Source: Algibacter sp.
GTDB lineage: Bacteria; Bacteroidota; Bacteroidia; Flavobacteriales; Flavobacteriaceae
Length of the DNA stretch: 64,000 bases
Assembly (NCBI RefSeq): GCF_029245835.1
Contig: NZ_JAQWOO010000001.1
Span: 1 to 64,000, forward strand
Reading direction: 5' to 3'
In this document: positions 43,459 to 53,195 of the stretch, one piece after another
Numbering within the stretch: the stretch's first letter is position 1
Layout of the letters: each line of letters begins with the position of its first letter
The notes under the pieces: model-generated
What the model was told of the DNA's origin: nothing
Database searches by the model: none
The model's input: the letters and a program-made list of their open reading frames with translations, nothing else
Program-made: the position numbers and the translations under genes

Positions 43459-46400
43459 TTATTTATCAGATTCCTCCTCCTCGAGAGCGGATATTTTATC
43501 TATAAGTTCTTTCAATTTAAAATGTGTTCTATTCACTAATAATTCAGAAGAAAGCTCATTCATTAGCGGTTCTATTTCAGAATTAAAATCAAGCGTTTTT
43601 GTATTAAATAAGGTTATTAAGTATTTTACCTCTTGCCATGGGTCAATTCTCAACATTCGTTTAAACCCAGATCTATATAACTCAATAGCCTTTTCTACTA
43701 AAGGTTTTTCATTGGCACTCTCAATGGTGTCCTCCTCTTTTAATTCCAAAGCTAAAAGACTAAATGCAGTTAATAAATCTATACTAGCATTTTCAACCAT
43801 GTTAATACGTAAATTATCGCAAGCACCACGTAAATGTTTTGCATTATCAATTTGACCACCTAAACCGTCGGGTGGATTATCGATAAACCCTATATATTTT
43901 TTTACAATAGCACAATTTTCTTTTGTACCTTTCTCTGTGTCTGCTGGTAAGTAATCTTGTCGAGCATACTTAGAAGTAAAGTAGCGCACCATTCTATCAC
44001 GAAACTCATCTTCACCTTCATTCAAATGCACTTCACATAACTCTTTCATGTAATCTATAGATCGTTTTCTTTTATCAGAAATCTCACTTTCTATAAATTC
44101 AATCAAAACATATAAAACCTGGGTTAGTATAGAATTTTCTCTTACTTTTTTTATTTTATTAAGCCATGCTTTTGTAGTTTCAATTCCCAGATAACGTCTT
44201 AAATAAGCTTTAAAATTACTCTTGTATTCCTTGTTGCTTTTTGAAGTAAAACGTACTTCAATAAGATGCCCAACATAATCAATGACATAATCATCAATAA
44301 TTCCTAAAATATTTAACCTATAAACAGCACGCTGGGTATCTTGAGTATTTCTTATTCTTGAGAAATTATCTTTTAAGAACTGCAATGTATCTGGATTGGG
44401 GTCAAATTCATTTTTGGCAAAGCCATATGTATTCATTTGAAAATCATAATAATGGTGTCTTATACTTTCAGGAAAATCATTTTCATCTGTACTAAAATTA
44501 TACGCTGCTCTTATGATTCGTTCTTCAAAATCATCGTATCCAATACTTTTTATTACCTCGTTCATTTTGGAAACAATCCCATTTGTAAACCCGATTTTTA
44601 GGCTGTATCGTTCATTAGCACCGCTTTCAATAAGCGTTCTAATACCATCTGCAGATTTCGTTTTAAACCAAGCTAAGTAGTCTTGACCTTCGCAGGCTTC
44701 ATTTAATCTTTGTCTACTAAACTCTAATATTTCTTTTGCTTTATTAAAGTCAAAGTTTTGTGTTGCATTGTCATAACTGCGCAGGTTTCTTTGTAAATCT
44801 AATAATCCAATTTTTATGCGTTGTGCAGGATTGTCATGCCATGGTCCATTTATATAAATATATCTGTCCTTATATAGATTTACAGATTTAACTTCAGGGA
44901 ATTTATCCCTTATCTGTTGCTTTAATACATTGACATAAAAACCATCTTCATATTGAATCTCTTCCAGTAGTTCGTCTATAATGAGACGTTCTCTTTTGAT
45001 GCCTCTAAAAGCATTTTTATAAAAATCATAATTTGTCTCAATATCTATAGGATGATATATTATAGAACATAGTGAAGGGTTACCATCTCTACCTGCACGA
45101 CCAGCTTCTTGGTAAAAACTCTCAACAGAATTTGGAAAAGAATAATGAATGGAATATCGAATATTGGGTTTGTCAATTCCCATACCAAATGCTTTGGTTG
45201 CAATCATCAGGTTAGCTTTATTCTTAATAAAATCATCTTGATTTTTAAAAGATTCTTCTGCTTGGGATTTTATCGCGTTATTCTTAATAGTATTATCATT
45301 TCCTCCTCCAAAAAACGTTCTTACCTCTAAAAATGGGATTTCGTTTAATCCATTCCCAGCATAGTTTGGAACTAGTTTATTTCCTATTTTTTTCTTGCTC
45401 AGTTCCCTACCATAGGTTAAATGCATTACACCATTTGGTAATTTAGTTGATTTAGTTGGGCAGAAAATAACTCCAGCATTTTTGTACTCATCATTTGTTT
45501 GACCATAAAAATCGGGTACCTCATTAATATAACCATATTTCCGCTCTAGAGTACTGATTTGAGCTGGTATATCTCTAAGAAACTGTTTAATAACCGGATA
45601 TTTACTATCGCCAAGTCTACGCTCTCTATCATAATATTCCAATCCCTCGGGAACCTCAATAGAAATTGGAATGATATTAAAATTCAACTCTTCACGATCA
45701 ATCGCTTCAGCAGGTAAACTAATAATCGCTTCTTCTTTCAAATCTAGCTCTCTTTGTACATCTGCCAATACATCAAAGGATGCGGTAGCCGTTAATCCAA
45801 AAATGGTAAGTTTACCTGTTTTTGATGAGCAATGTCGTTTTAAATTTTCAGCCAGATTTAAGTACACATGCCTAAAGTCATGTCCCCATTCAGATACGCA
45901 ATGCGCCTCATCAATAACCGCATAACTGAAATAAACATTCAAATCTTTACAACTAGACAGCGATTGTCTAAAATTCTCCATTTGGAATCTTTCGGGCGAA
46001 ACAAATAATATTAAATAATTACTTTCTACTAGTTTCTGCATACGATTTTCTCGCTCTTCTTGCGAATTAAACGAGTTAATATAGCTTGCATTGCTAATAC
46101 CATTATCAATCAATTTATCATATTGATCCTTCATTAAGGAATTAATAGGATCAACTACAATAGTAACCCCTGGATGCAATAAAGCACATGTTTGAAAGGT
46201 TAACGATTTACCACCCCCAGTTGGCAATAACCCTATAACATCTTGACCAATTAAAGCTCTATTGATGATGGCTTCTTGACCTGGTCTGAACTTAACTTTC
46301 CTGAAAATATTTTGTAATAGGTATTCTAATCCCTCTTCCTGTTTTTTAGTGCTATATTCAAAATTATGGACTTCACTACGCTCGCCATTAGACATCTTCT

Positions 46401-47178
46401 TTTCTGTGATAACTACCTTTCCTAATTTTCGATACTTAATTTGACGGTCTGTTAATATTTTAAAATTTAATGTCGAATTTTCACCTTTTGATAGTGGCAC
46501 TATTTGTATGGCATCAGTATTCTCTTTGTTAAGAGAGATTGTTACCATATTGTTTTGCTCGTTTGTTTTAAGTAAGGGTATTTTAATTTCATCTTTTTCA
46601 CTTAAATCATTCAGCGCTGTAAATAATTCATTTAAATCGTCTTGTAATAAGCTCGACTCTTCTTCTGATAATCCTATAATTTTAAAATTGGTTTCTACTG
46701 GATTCGCCATTAACACCAACAACATGGTTTTTTGAAATTGATTAAATACGATTCCTTTTCTTATACATTTAAAAATATTGTAAGTAGAGTGTCCTAAATC
46801 GCTAACCTGGTTATCATCCAGAAAAGCAAATCCTTCCAAAACAAGAGCCAAATCAGATGGATAAAAGTTGTCGCCAATACTTAATTGCGCCTTAATTTCT
46901 GACTTTGAAAAATTAAATGGCTCATGATTGGGAAAATATGTATCTAATAAATATGAACTTAATTTTAATGAAGCTCGTGTAGCATCACCACGATTTAAAA
47001 TATTCCAAGCTGTTTTTAGTAAAGGCGGCACTTCACTTTGATTAATATACTCTGGTGCATTTGTAATAGAACAAGAGCTATTATCATTATAAAATTTCAA
47101 TAAAACATTATAACCAAAACTATGACGAAGCAATTGATTTAATTCGTCTATATAATATGCGCCTTTTAAAATAATCAT
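43459..47178 (-). CDS. Large RecQ-like superfamily 2 helicase
   Basis: A 1239-aa protein, about twice the size of housekeeping RecQ. Residues 1-285 are of unknown type. The helicase core spans about 285-710: RPGQEAII, Walker A LLPTGGGKSLTFQT (about 316), DEAH in VIDEAHCVSEWGHDFRH (about 419), TATASFDVLADVQ, FGMGIDKPNIRYSIHY and QEAGRAGRDG. The C-terminal 530 residues show no RQC or HRDC that I can recognise. Its island position, size and coiled-coil neighbour suggest a defence or conflict role rather than general repair; that is inference. Confidence 0.85.
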   Translation of the reverse strand: MIILKGAYYIDELNQLLRHSFGYNVLLKFYNDNSSCSITNAPEYINQSEVPPLLKTAWNILNRGDATRASLKLSSYLLDTYFPNHEPFNFSKSEIKAQLSIGDNFYPSDLALVLEGFAFLDDNQVSDLGHSTYNIFKCIRKGIVFNQFQKTMLLVLMANPVETNFKIIGLSEEESSLLQDDLNELFTALNDLSEKDEIKIPLLKTNEQNNMVTISLNKENTDAIQIVPLSKGENSTLNFKILTDRQIKYRKLGKVVITEKKMSNGERSEVHNFEYSTKKQEEGLEYLLQNIFRKVKFRPGQEAIINRALIGQDVIGLLPTGGGKSLTFQTCALLHPGVTIVVDPINSLMKDQYDKLIDNGISNASYINSFNSQEERENRMQKLVESNYLILFVSPERFQMENFRQSLSSCKDLNVYFSYAVIDEAHCVSEWGHDFRHVYLNLAENLKRHCSSKTGKLTIFGLTATASFDVLADVQRELDLKEEAIISLPAEAIDREELNFNIIPISIEVPEGLEYYDRERRLGDSKYPVIKQFLRDIPAQISTLERKYGYINEVPDFYGQTNDEYKNAGVIFCPTKSTKLPNGVMHLTYGRELSKKKIGNKLVPNYAGNGLNEIPFLEVRTFFGGGNDNTIKNNAIKSQAEESFKNQDDFIKNKANLMIATKAFGMGIDKPNIRYSIHYSFPNSVESFYQEAGRAGRDGNPSLCSIIYHPIDIETNYDFYKNAFRGIKRERLIIDELLEEIQYEDGFYVNVLKQQIRDKFPEVKSVNLYKDRYIYINGPWHDNPAQRIKIGLLDLQRNLRSYDNATQNFDFNKAKEILEFSRQRLNEACEGQDYLAWFKTKSADGIRTLIESGANERYSLKIGFTNGIVSKMNEVIKSIGYDDFEERIIRAAYNFSTDENDFPESIRHHYYDFQMNTYGFAKNEFDPNPDTLQFLKDNFSRIRNTQDTQRAVYRLNILGIIDDYVIDYVGHLIEVRFTSKSNKEYKSNFKAYLRRYLGIETTKAWLNKIKKVRENSILTQVLYVLIEFIESEISDKRKRSIDYMKELCEVHLNEGEDEFRDRMVRYFTSKYARQDYLPADTEKGTKENCAIVKKYIGFIDNPPDGLGGQIDNAKHLRGACDNLRINMVENASIDLLTAFSLLALELKEEDTIESANEKPLVEKAIELYRSGFKRMLRIDPWQEVKYLITLFNTKTLDFNSEIEPLMNELSSELLVNRTHFKLKELIDKISALEEEESDK

Positions 47179-47291
47179 AGATGCTTCTAGGTTTTCATAA
47201 TTTGTGTAATATCATATTTTAAATATTAATTTTGTTTATTCTGCAACGCCCTTTGATTAAGCACTAAACCGCAATTATTTTTATACGGTGT

Positions 47292-47586
47292 GCCTGTTGC
47301 ACAACGCCTTGCTAAATATACAGAAATTTCGTATATTTAGTAATGCAAGGCAACAAAATATTTCAAGAAAAGTTGTTCAACAATTTCCAGTTGAGCGCAC
47401 GAGTTCCGAGAGACAATTTTTACCGCAGATTATCAGAGGTTCTAGATTTAGAATTTTTACATAAAGAGACGCAAATCTATTATGGTTCCTGTGGGCAAAA
47501 GAGCATCGACCCTATCGTTTTTTTTTTTTAAATTTTGTTTGGTAGGTTATTTAGAGAATATTGTAAGTTATGTATTCTACAATTAA
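47292..47586 (+). mobile_element. Remnant of IS1182-type insertion sequence
   Basis: The transposase N-terminus (MQGNKIFQEKLFNNFQLSAR...FYRRLSEVLDLEFL...GQKSIDP) begins at 47343 and stops at a run of twelve T. Beyond the run, frame +1 continues KFCLVGYLENI, after which similarity to the family ends (stop at 47586). The DDE domain is absent. The upstream part (GTTGCACAACGCC and an imperfect TAAATATAC/GTATATTTA hairpin at 47315-47341) probably belongs to the left end of the IS. It lies between the convergent-side genes at 43459 and 47593. Confidence 0.75.
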
Positions 47587-47592
47587 AAGACT

Positions 47593-48069
47593 TTAGGAAG
47601 CGTGACAAGTTGAACAAAAAAATTTATAAAGCTCAAAAAGAAGAACTAATGTTGAAAGTATTACAGCAAAAATAGAAGCGTTCTTAATTATCCTGTCGTT
47701 CCTTTGCGATGTTTTTAAGTCTTGTTTTGTCTTTTTTAGTTCTAATTTTCTGTTTGAAAACTCCTTTGTGTAACCACCTTTTTGAAGAAAAACTTCTCCA
47801 TTAAAATTTATTGAATAATGAGCAACATCTACGTTCTGAGAAACACTTTCTGTTCCCTGCATTTTTAAATTTAGATATCCGTCAGCGTAAAGTTTATTCA
47901 GTATATTAGTCACTTCCCTTCTTGTTAAAGTCATTTCTTTTGGCTTGGAATAAGTCCTTGTCAATCCATATCCATAAAAACAATCCAAATTATCTTTATT
48001 GTCAAAGAGCCACGTCAGAACTGCGTCTAATTTTTCAGTCGGTTTTATCTTTTCCTCTCTATCTTTCAT
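47593..48069 (-). CDS. Unknown membrane-anchored protein with winged-helix-like domain
   Basis: A 158-aa protein. The N-terminal 90 residues resemble a winged helix (LDAVLTWLFDNK, LTRREVTNILNKLYADGYLNLK, then a beta-type YSINFNGEVFL). A charged helix follows, then one membrane segment (NASIFAVILSTLVLLFELYKF) and a short CSTCHAS tail. Not recognised. It sits alone, with 574 bp of apparently non-coding DNA upstream and the IS remnant downstream. Confidence 0.6.
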   Translation of the reverse strand: MKDREEKIKPTEKLDAVLTWLFDNKDNLDCFYGYGLTRTYSKPKEMTLTRREVTNILNKLYADGYLNLKMQGTESVSQNVDVAHYSINFNGEVFLQKGGYTKEFSNRKLELKKTKQDLKTSQRNDRIIKNASIFAVILSTLVLLFELYKFFCSTCHAS

Positions 48070-48643
48070 CTATGTTTGTTTCAAATTAAACACAACTCGT
48101 AATATGTGTAACAAAAACTAACATTATCCATTAATTATTACGGGATAATAGGAATATTTGTTCATTTTATTCTATAAATCATAAAACTCAATTTTAGAAT
48201 TTTACGACAATATTTATGTTATTGAAACTTAATTCATTAATAATCAATTCAATAAATAAAGAGGGAGAGAGTACAGCGATATACCTCCGTCTGATATTAA
48301 ACCAAATGTAGTAAAATATTTATTTAATGTAGTTTTTTATTACAAATTTATATGTGAATATTTACAAAGTTTTATTTGGAATTAAACAGCATGTTCTGCA
48401 TTCTGAATAACCTCAACACGGGACTTAGTTAAAAACAAAATTAGTTAGCATATAATAAGTTGACAACTTTTATTCTAACTTTAAATGATTTAGTATTCTT
48501 AACTATTATTCTGAGAAAAAATTCTAAAAAAATTTTTTCAGCACTCAATTCTGTTTTCTCCCACCTGCCCATAAATCACTCCCCCACCTAAAGTTGGTAG
48601 TCGATAGTCGGGTGCCTTATTACTAACATTAAAATTATTTAAC
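48070..48643. other. Intergenic stretch without recognisable gene
   Basis: AT-rich DNA between divergent genes. I find no open frame of credible composition, RNA gene or long inverted repeat. It presumably holds the promoters for 47593-48069 and the Lrp-type gene; no perfect -7 box stood out. Confidence 0.4.
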
Positions 48644-49138
48644 ATGCCAAGAAAACGAAATTTGGATAGGTTCGATTACAAGATTATCGAGATACTCCAG
48701 GTCAACGCACTAATCACTAACAAGGAGCTTTCAAAACTAATTGAACTAAGTCCTCCAGCAACACTAGAAAGAGTCAGGAAGCTCGTTAAAAAGGACTATT
48801 TGTTACAGCCAGGTTATCCTTTAAATTGGGAAAAGCTTCACTTTAATTTTAAAATTCTCTTAGTGGCTAATATTGCTCCTAACGACCGGTTTTCATACTT
48901 AAAGGCTATTGCGGACTGTCCTCAAATACTTCAAACGAATCAAATCAAGCAAGAAGAGATCCTAGGGCTGTTTCAAGAGAAACTTAGATTTATGTCTATT
49001 GCTATATTTAGAGACCAAGAAGAGTTTAGAGAGGCTTGGATAGATATTACATCTAAAACAAAAGCTCCTATCAAGTTTCATATTTGGGAGCTTGGAGAGG
49101 AGTATAATTCAAAAAAGCCAATATCATTGATTGGTTAA
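48644..49138 (+). CDS. Lrp/AsnC-family transcriptional regulator
   Basis: A 164-aa regulator. The N-terminal winged helix is clear: LDRFDYKIIEILQVNALITNKELSKLIELSPPATLERVRKLVKKDYL. The C-terminal ligand-binding RAM-type domain is weaker (ILLVANIAPNDRFSYLKAIADCPQI) and shows no amino-acid-binding signature I trust. It is convergent to the restriction operon, ending 88 bp from the metallopeptidase gene. It may control island genes or be a bystander. Confidence 0.8.
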   Translation: MPRKRNLDRFDYKIIEILQVNALITNKELSKLIELSPPATLERVRKLVKKDYLLQPGYPLNWEKLHFNFKILLVANIAPNDRFSYLKAIADCPQILQTNQIKQEEILGLFQEKLRFMSIAIFRDQEEFREAWIDITSKTKAPIKFHIWELGEEYNSKKPISLIG

Positions 49139-49149
49139 AGTTAATTTGG

Positions 49150-49167
49150 GGGCAGCTTCGGCTGCCC
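49150..49167. terminator. GC-rich hairpin after Lrp gene
   Basis: GGGCAGC, TTCG, GCTGCCC, a stable tetraloop hairpin 12 bp past the Lrp stop. It lacks a T run but sits between convergent genes. Confidence 0.6.
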
Positions 49168-49226
49168 TAAATTAAATAAACCGGTTTTATTAAAACATTT
49201 ATTTTCTATCTGAAAATATTAAACTC

Positions 49227-49931
49227 TTAAACCATCAACCGCTCTAGTCTATCTTTAGTAGCTTTCCAATCTGGATACACTTGTTCTAAAAGTGTATAAA
49301 AGGCATTGCTGTGATTCAAATATTTTAAATGGCAAAGCTCATGAATAATAACATATTCAATACACTTTTTAGGTGTTTTGATAAGTTCTAGGTTTAGATG
49401 TATTTTACCGTGTTTATCACAGCTTCCCCAACGTTTTTTCATCCATCTATAAGTTAGTACAGGTTCTTCATTATAGAAGCTTTTAGAAATAGGTTTAAGT
49501 TCATTAAACAACTGGTTGAAATGTTGTTCTGCCCTGTCCTTGTACCATTGTTTTAAACTATTTTGAATCACATTTTTGTCTTCAATGTTCTTAGAATAGA
49601 TTTGGATATAACCTCCTGCCAATTTTACTTTTTCATCTTCAGCTAAATGAAGCTTTAATCTGTATTGTCTTCCTAAATATAAATGAGTTTCTCCACTTAT
49701 AAATTTACGTTCGGGTGTATACGGATGAAAGGATAAAAAGAAGTCTTGTTGTTTAATTATCCAAGGTGCTTTCTTTTTAATCTTTTCCTTGATCCTCTCA
49801 ATAGAACTCTCTTTAGGTGCCACAACATTAACCGACTTGTCAGGGTACACTTTTATTCCTAATGTTTTGCGCTCTGCAAATTCTAAATCGAAGTCTATTA
49901 TGGTATTTCCGTATTGAATCTGGTCTCTCAT
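49227..49931 (-). CDS. YgjP-type zinc metallopeptidase (DUF45)
   Basis: A 234-aa protein of the YgjP/SprT-like group with HExxH in VIIHELCHLKYLNHSNAFY and the preceding family block RWMKKRWGSCDKHGKIHLN. The N-terminus (FDLEFAERKTLGIKVYPDKSVNVVAP) is also typical. Relatives often sit next to hsdR in type I restriction loci; their role there is not established. It starts 3 bp after the hsdR stop, so it is the last gene of the operon. Confidence 0.9.
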   Translation of the reverse strand: MRDQIQYGNTIIDFDLEFAERKTLGIKVYPDKSVNVVAPKESSIERIKEKIKKKAPWIIKQQDFFLSFHPYTPERKFISGETHLYLGRQYRLKLHLAEDEKVKLAGGYIQIYSKNIEDKNVIQNSLKQWYKDRAEQHFNQLFNELKPISKSFYNEEPVLTYRWMKKRWGSCDKHGKIHLNLELIKTPKKCIEYVIIHELCHLKYLNHSNAFYTLLEQVYPDWKATKDRLERLMV

Positions 49932-49934
49932 AAA

Positions 49935-52900
49935 TTACTTATATTTCAATATGGCTACTTTCATACATTCTTCTATCAAATGGTCAATCTTTTTCCAGTT
50001 AGTATCTAAATCAAATTTTCTTAAAAGTTCGTATAGGGCATCTCCCAATTCAATATTTATTTTTCCTGTAATATCATTGTTCTTATGCCATTCTATAATC
50101 TTATTTCCATTTAAATAGATATAAGCTTTAACTGTGTTATCTATAGCTAAACTGACTTCAATATGAAATGGTGTTTTTAATAAACTAGAATCCTCATAAA
50201 CCGATTTACTAAAATTATAAAACGCTAATGCTGCATCATTGTTTGCTAATTCTTCAGGAGCATCATCAGACCGACCATGTAAAAATCTATCTTCATGCTC
50301 TTTTGCTCTTTTCAAGAATTCAGCTTCAGTAATTCGTTTTAAGTAGTACTCTTCAATGGTCTCTTTTATTAAATCTGCCAGTTTTTTATAGTATACTGGG
50401 TCTTCTTGCATCTTCACATTTATAGCCTTAATGGTTCGGCTTGATATGTGGTCTGCCTGAGCAGCTTTGCCAGTAATCTTTTCAATCTCTGCCTCTCGTT
50501 CTTCCTTATCAAAAATATTAACCAGCTCAGTAACTTTCATGATTTCTCCCTCTGTAGAAATATGCTTATTAATAAGCTTCTGTATTTGTGGCTCATACTC
50601 CTTATAAGATAAGTCATCGTTATATCGCCTTTTTACATCAACTCGTAATTTTAAAAAGAATAACGCATCCTTCTTATACATGTTTATTTTCTTCTCAGGG
50701 GTATTATTCACAAAGTCTACCGAAGATAAAGCCATCTTTAAAAGTCTAGCAAAATGACTTAGTTTTTCATAAAAATTATTCCTAATATCTTCTGGAGATA
50801 GTAATTCTTCATAAGCTGTAGGTTCTAAATTCTTGTCTTTTAGAGTCTTGAATATATCCCAAAGTTCAGAATGTGCTTGAGGCAGTTTTTTAACCTCCTC
50901 ATTAAGATTGGTCAATGTACCTTCTAACTCAGATTCATCAAAGTCCGCTAATCCAGAGTAGGTACTTAAAGCACTATCTAAATTTTCTAAATTCCCGTAG
51001 TAATCAATGATATAGCCATAATCTTTCCCGGGGAATACACGATTTACTCTGGCGACTGCTTGCAGCAAAGTATGTTCCTTTAAAGACCTACATAAATATA
51101 AAACAGTATTGTTTGGTGCATCAAAACCTGTCAATAGTTTGGCGACAACAATTAATATTTCTGGATGCTCTCTTTTTTTGAACTGAGTAATAACACTTTT
51201 CTCAAATCGTTTCAAGTCACCATATTTATCAATCATAGCATTGAAATAAGTATCCTCTCTTTCCTTTTCTTCATTTACATTATAAAAACCATCTTCGGTG
51301 CCTTCTCGCTGGTCAGATTGGGTAACAATGACTTCGGAAGAAACCATGCCAATATCTTTCAGAATTTCATGGTATAATAATGCGGTCTTAATACTCGGTG
51401 CTACTAACTGAGCTTTAGGCTTATACTTATCACTTTCTGTTTGAAAGAAGCTTCTATAGTGTTCTGAAATATCCCATGCTCTAGCATAAATAACCTTCTC
51501 TGTTTTATTCAGCTCATTAATGGTATTGAATTTCCTTTTCAAATTAGCTTTACCGTAATCTGAAAGAGGTTCTGAAAGCTTATCAAAATACCTGTTTATA
51601 GGGTCTTCATCAACCGTTATTAAGTTGTGTCTTCCCTCATAAAGTAAAGGCACAACCGCTCCATCTTCAACAGCATCTTTAACGGTATAAGGAAGCCCTA
51701 TATAGCCTCCAAACTTGTTGGCGGTACTTCTTTCCTTTTTCATTAAAGGAGTTCCTGTAAAAGCTAAAAAACAAGCATTAGGAAATACTCGCTGCATGCT
51801 CACATTAAAAGTTCCATACTGGGTTCGATGCCCTTCGTCAATCATCACAAATATATTTGGAGATAAGAAAGGTTGTTTGCATTGTTTTACAGCTGCTTCA
51901 AACTTATTTATAATGGTTGTTATTATAGCATCACTTTTATCTAATAAAAGCTCTGATAGGTGAGAACCTGTTTTCGCTTGCTTAACTTCTTTTTGACATT
52001 TTTTAAAGGTGTCTGAAATCTGGTCATCTAAATCAATCCTATCTGTAACCAATAAAATTTTTGGATTTGAAATTTCTGGACTCGAAGCAATCATTTGAGC
52101 AAGCATAACCATTGTAAGTGATTTTCCACTTCCTTGCGTGTGCCAAATAACACCGCCTTGTCGCTTCCCTGTATTATCAAAATGCGTAACTCGTTTTAAG
52201 GTGTCTTTTACCGCAAAATATTGCTGGTATCTTGCTACCTTTTTTATACCCTCATCATATAATGTATAGTTTCTAATAATGTCTATTATGCGGTCTGGTC
52301 TGCATAAGCTATATAGTAGCTCATCTTGTTTGGTTAGAGGTCGTTCTTCTTGCTCCAATCCATCAAAATAACGTCTCACATAATTGAATCCAAAAGTCCG
52401 TTCCGCAAAAAATACATCCTTAACAGCTTCTTTTAAGGGTTCGTTTTTTAAAACTTTTAATTCATTCCAATAATTAGACTCAGCATCTTTATTGGCAAAT
52501 TGTTCTTTCCATTTTGCCCAAAATTCTTTGCTGGTTCCTGTGGTTGCATAACCACCATCATTTGTGGCAATACTCATTAATAAATTAGAATAGATATATA
52601 GTGACCTAATCCCTTTTTTACTGAAATTTCTAATGTGTTGCTCTATTGCTAATTCTGTTGGTGATTTTGTGCCTTTCAAAGAAGGGCTTTTACATTCAAT
52701 AATTACAGTAGGAATTCCGTTAATAAATAAAACTATATCTGGTCTATATGTGTCTGTTCTTCCTGTTCGTAATACACTGTATTCTTCGGTTACATGGAAA
52801 ACATTATTGCTTGGGTTTTGCCAATCAATATATTGCAACGTATGGCTTTTTTTGTCACCATCAATACTTTGCTCCATGGCTTTGCCTAATGTGATTAGGT

Positions 52901-53195
52901 CATAAAAAGCTGCATTTGCATTTAAAAAACCTTCTTCTATTGGCAGTTCTTTTAAGCTTCTTATAGCAATAGTAATATTTGATTCTGAAAACTCATAGGC
53001 TTTCCCTTTTCTTTGTATGCTATTAATCTTTTTGAGCTGTGTTTTAAGAACATTTTCAAATAGTACTTGAGATTTTTTACCTCCTCGCCATTCTAAAGCT
53101 TGCTCTGGAGACACATAGTTGTATCCCATGTTTATTAGCAACTGAATTGCTGGAATTTGCGAAATATGGTCTTCTAAAAATGATGGAGTGTTCAT
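49935..53195 (-). CDS. hsdR: Type I restriction enzyme subunit R
   Basis: A 1086-aa motor-nuclease subunit that translocates and cuts unmethylated DNA when joined to HsdM and HsdS. The N-terminal nuclease shows D in TYRPDIVLFINGIP and ExK in TVIIECKSPSLKGT (about residue 165). The SF2 motor has HTQGSGKSLTMVML (about 355), DEGHRTQYGTF (about 450), FTGTPLM, and KLLTGFDAPNNTVLYL with AVARVNRVFPGK. Full length and apparently intact. Its ATG lies directly against the stop of the 1456-aa gene. Confidence 0.96.
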   Translation of the reverse strand: MNTPSFLEDHISQIPAIQLLINMGYNYVSPEQALEWRGGKKSQVLFENVLKTQLKKINSIQRKGKAYEFSESNITIAIRSLKELPIEEGFLNANAAFYDLITLGKAMEQSIDGDKKSHTLQYIDWQNPSNNVFHVTEEYSVLRTGRTDTYRPDIVLFINGIPTVIIECKSPSLKGTKSPTELAIEQHIRNFSKKGIRSLYIYSNLLMSIATNDGGYATTGTSKEFWAKWKEQFANKDAESNYWNELKVLKNEPLKEAVKDVFFAERTFGFNYVRRYFDGLEQEERPLTKQDELLYSLCRPDRIIDIIRNYTLYDEGIKKVARYQQYFAVKDTLKRVTHFDNTGKRQGGVIWHTQGSGKSLTMVMLAQMIASSPEISNPKILLVTDRIDLDDQISDTFKKCQKEVKQAKTGSHLSELLLDKSDAIITTIINKFEAAVKQCKQPFLSPNIFVMIDEGHRTQYGTFNVSMQRVFPNACFLAFTGTPLMKKERSTANKFGGYIGLPYTVKDAVEDGAVVPLLYEGRHNLITVDEDPINRYFDKLSEPLSDYGKANLKRKFNTINELNKTEKVIYARAWDISEHYRSFFQTESDKYKPKAQLVAPSIKTALLYHEILKDIGMVSSEVIVTQSDQREGTEDGFYNVNEEKEREDTYFNAMIDKYGDLKRFEKSVITQFKKREHPEILIVVAKLLTGFDAPNNTVLYLCRSLKEHTLLQAVARVNRVFPGKDYGYIIDYYGNLENLDSALSTYSGLADFDESELEGTLTNLNEEVKKLPQAHSELWDIFKTLKDKNLEPTAYEELLSPEDIRNNFYEKLSHFARLLKMALSSVDFVNNTPEKKINMYKKDALFFLKLRVDVKRRYNDDLSYKEYEPQIQKLINKHISTEGEIMKVTELVNIFDKEEREAEIEKITGKAAQADHISSRTIKAINVKMQEDPVYYKKLADLIKETIEEYYLKRITEAEFLKRAKEHEDRFLHGRSDDAPEELANNDAALAFYNFSKSVYEDSSLLKTPFHIEVSLAIDNTVKAYIYLNGNKIIEWHKNNDITGKINIELGDALYELLRKFDLDTNWKKIDHLIEECMKVAILKYK

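Noticed and set aside
47343-47531. 62-aa ORF as an independent small gene
   Set aside because: It is the N-terminus of an IS1182-type transposase cut off by a T run, so it is listed as a mobile-element remnant.
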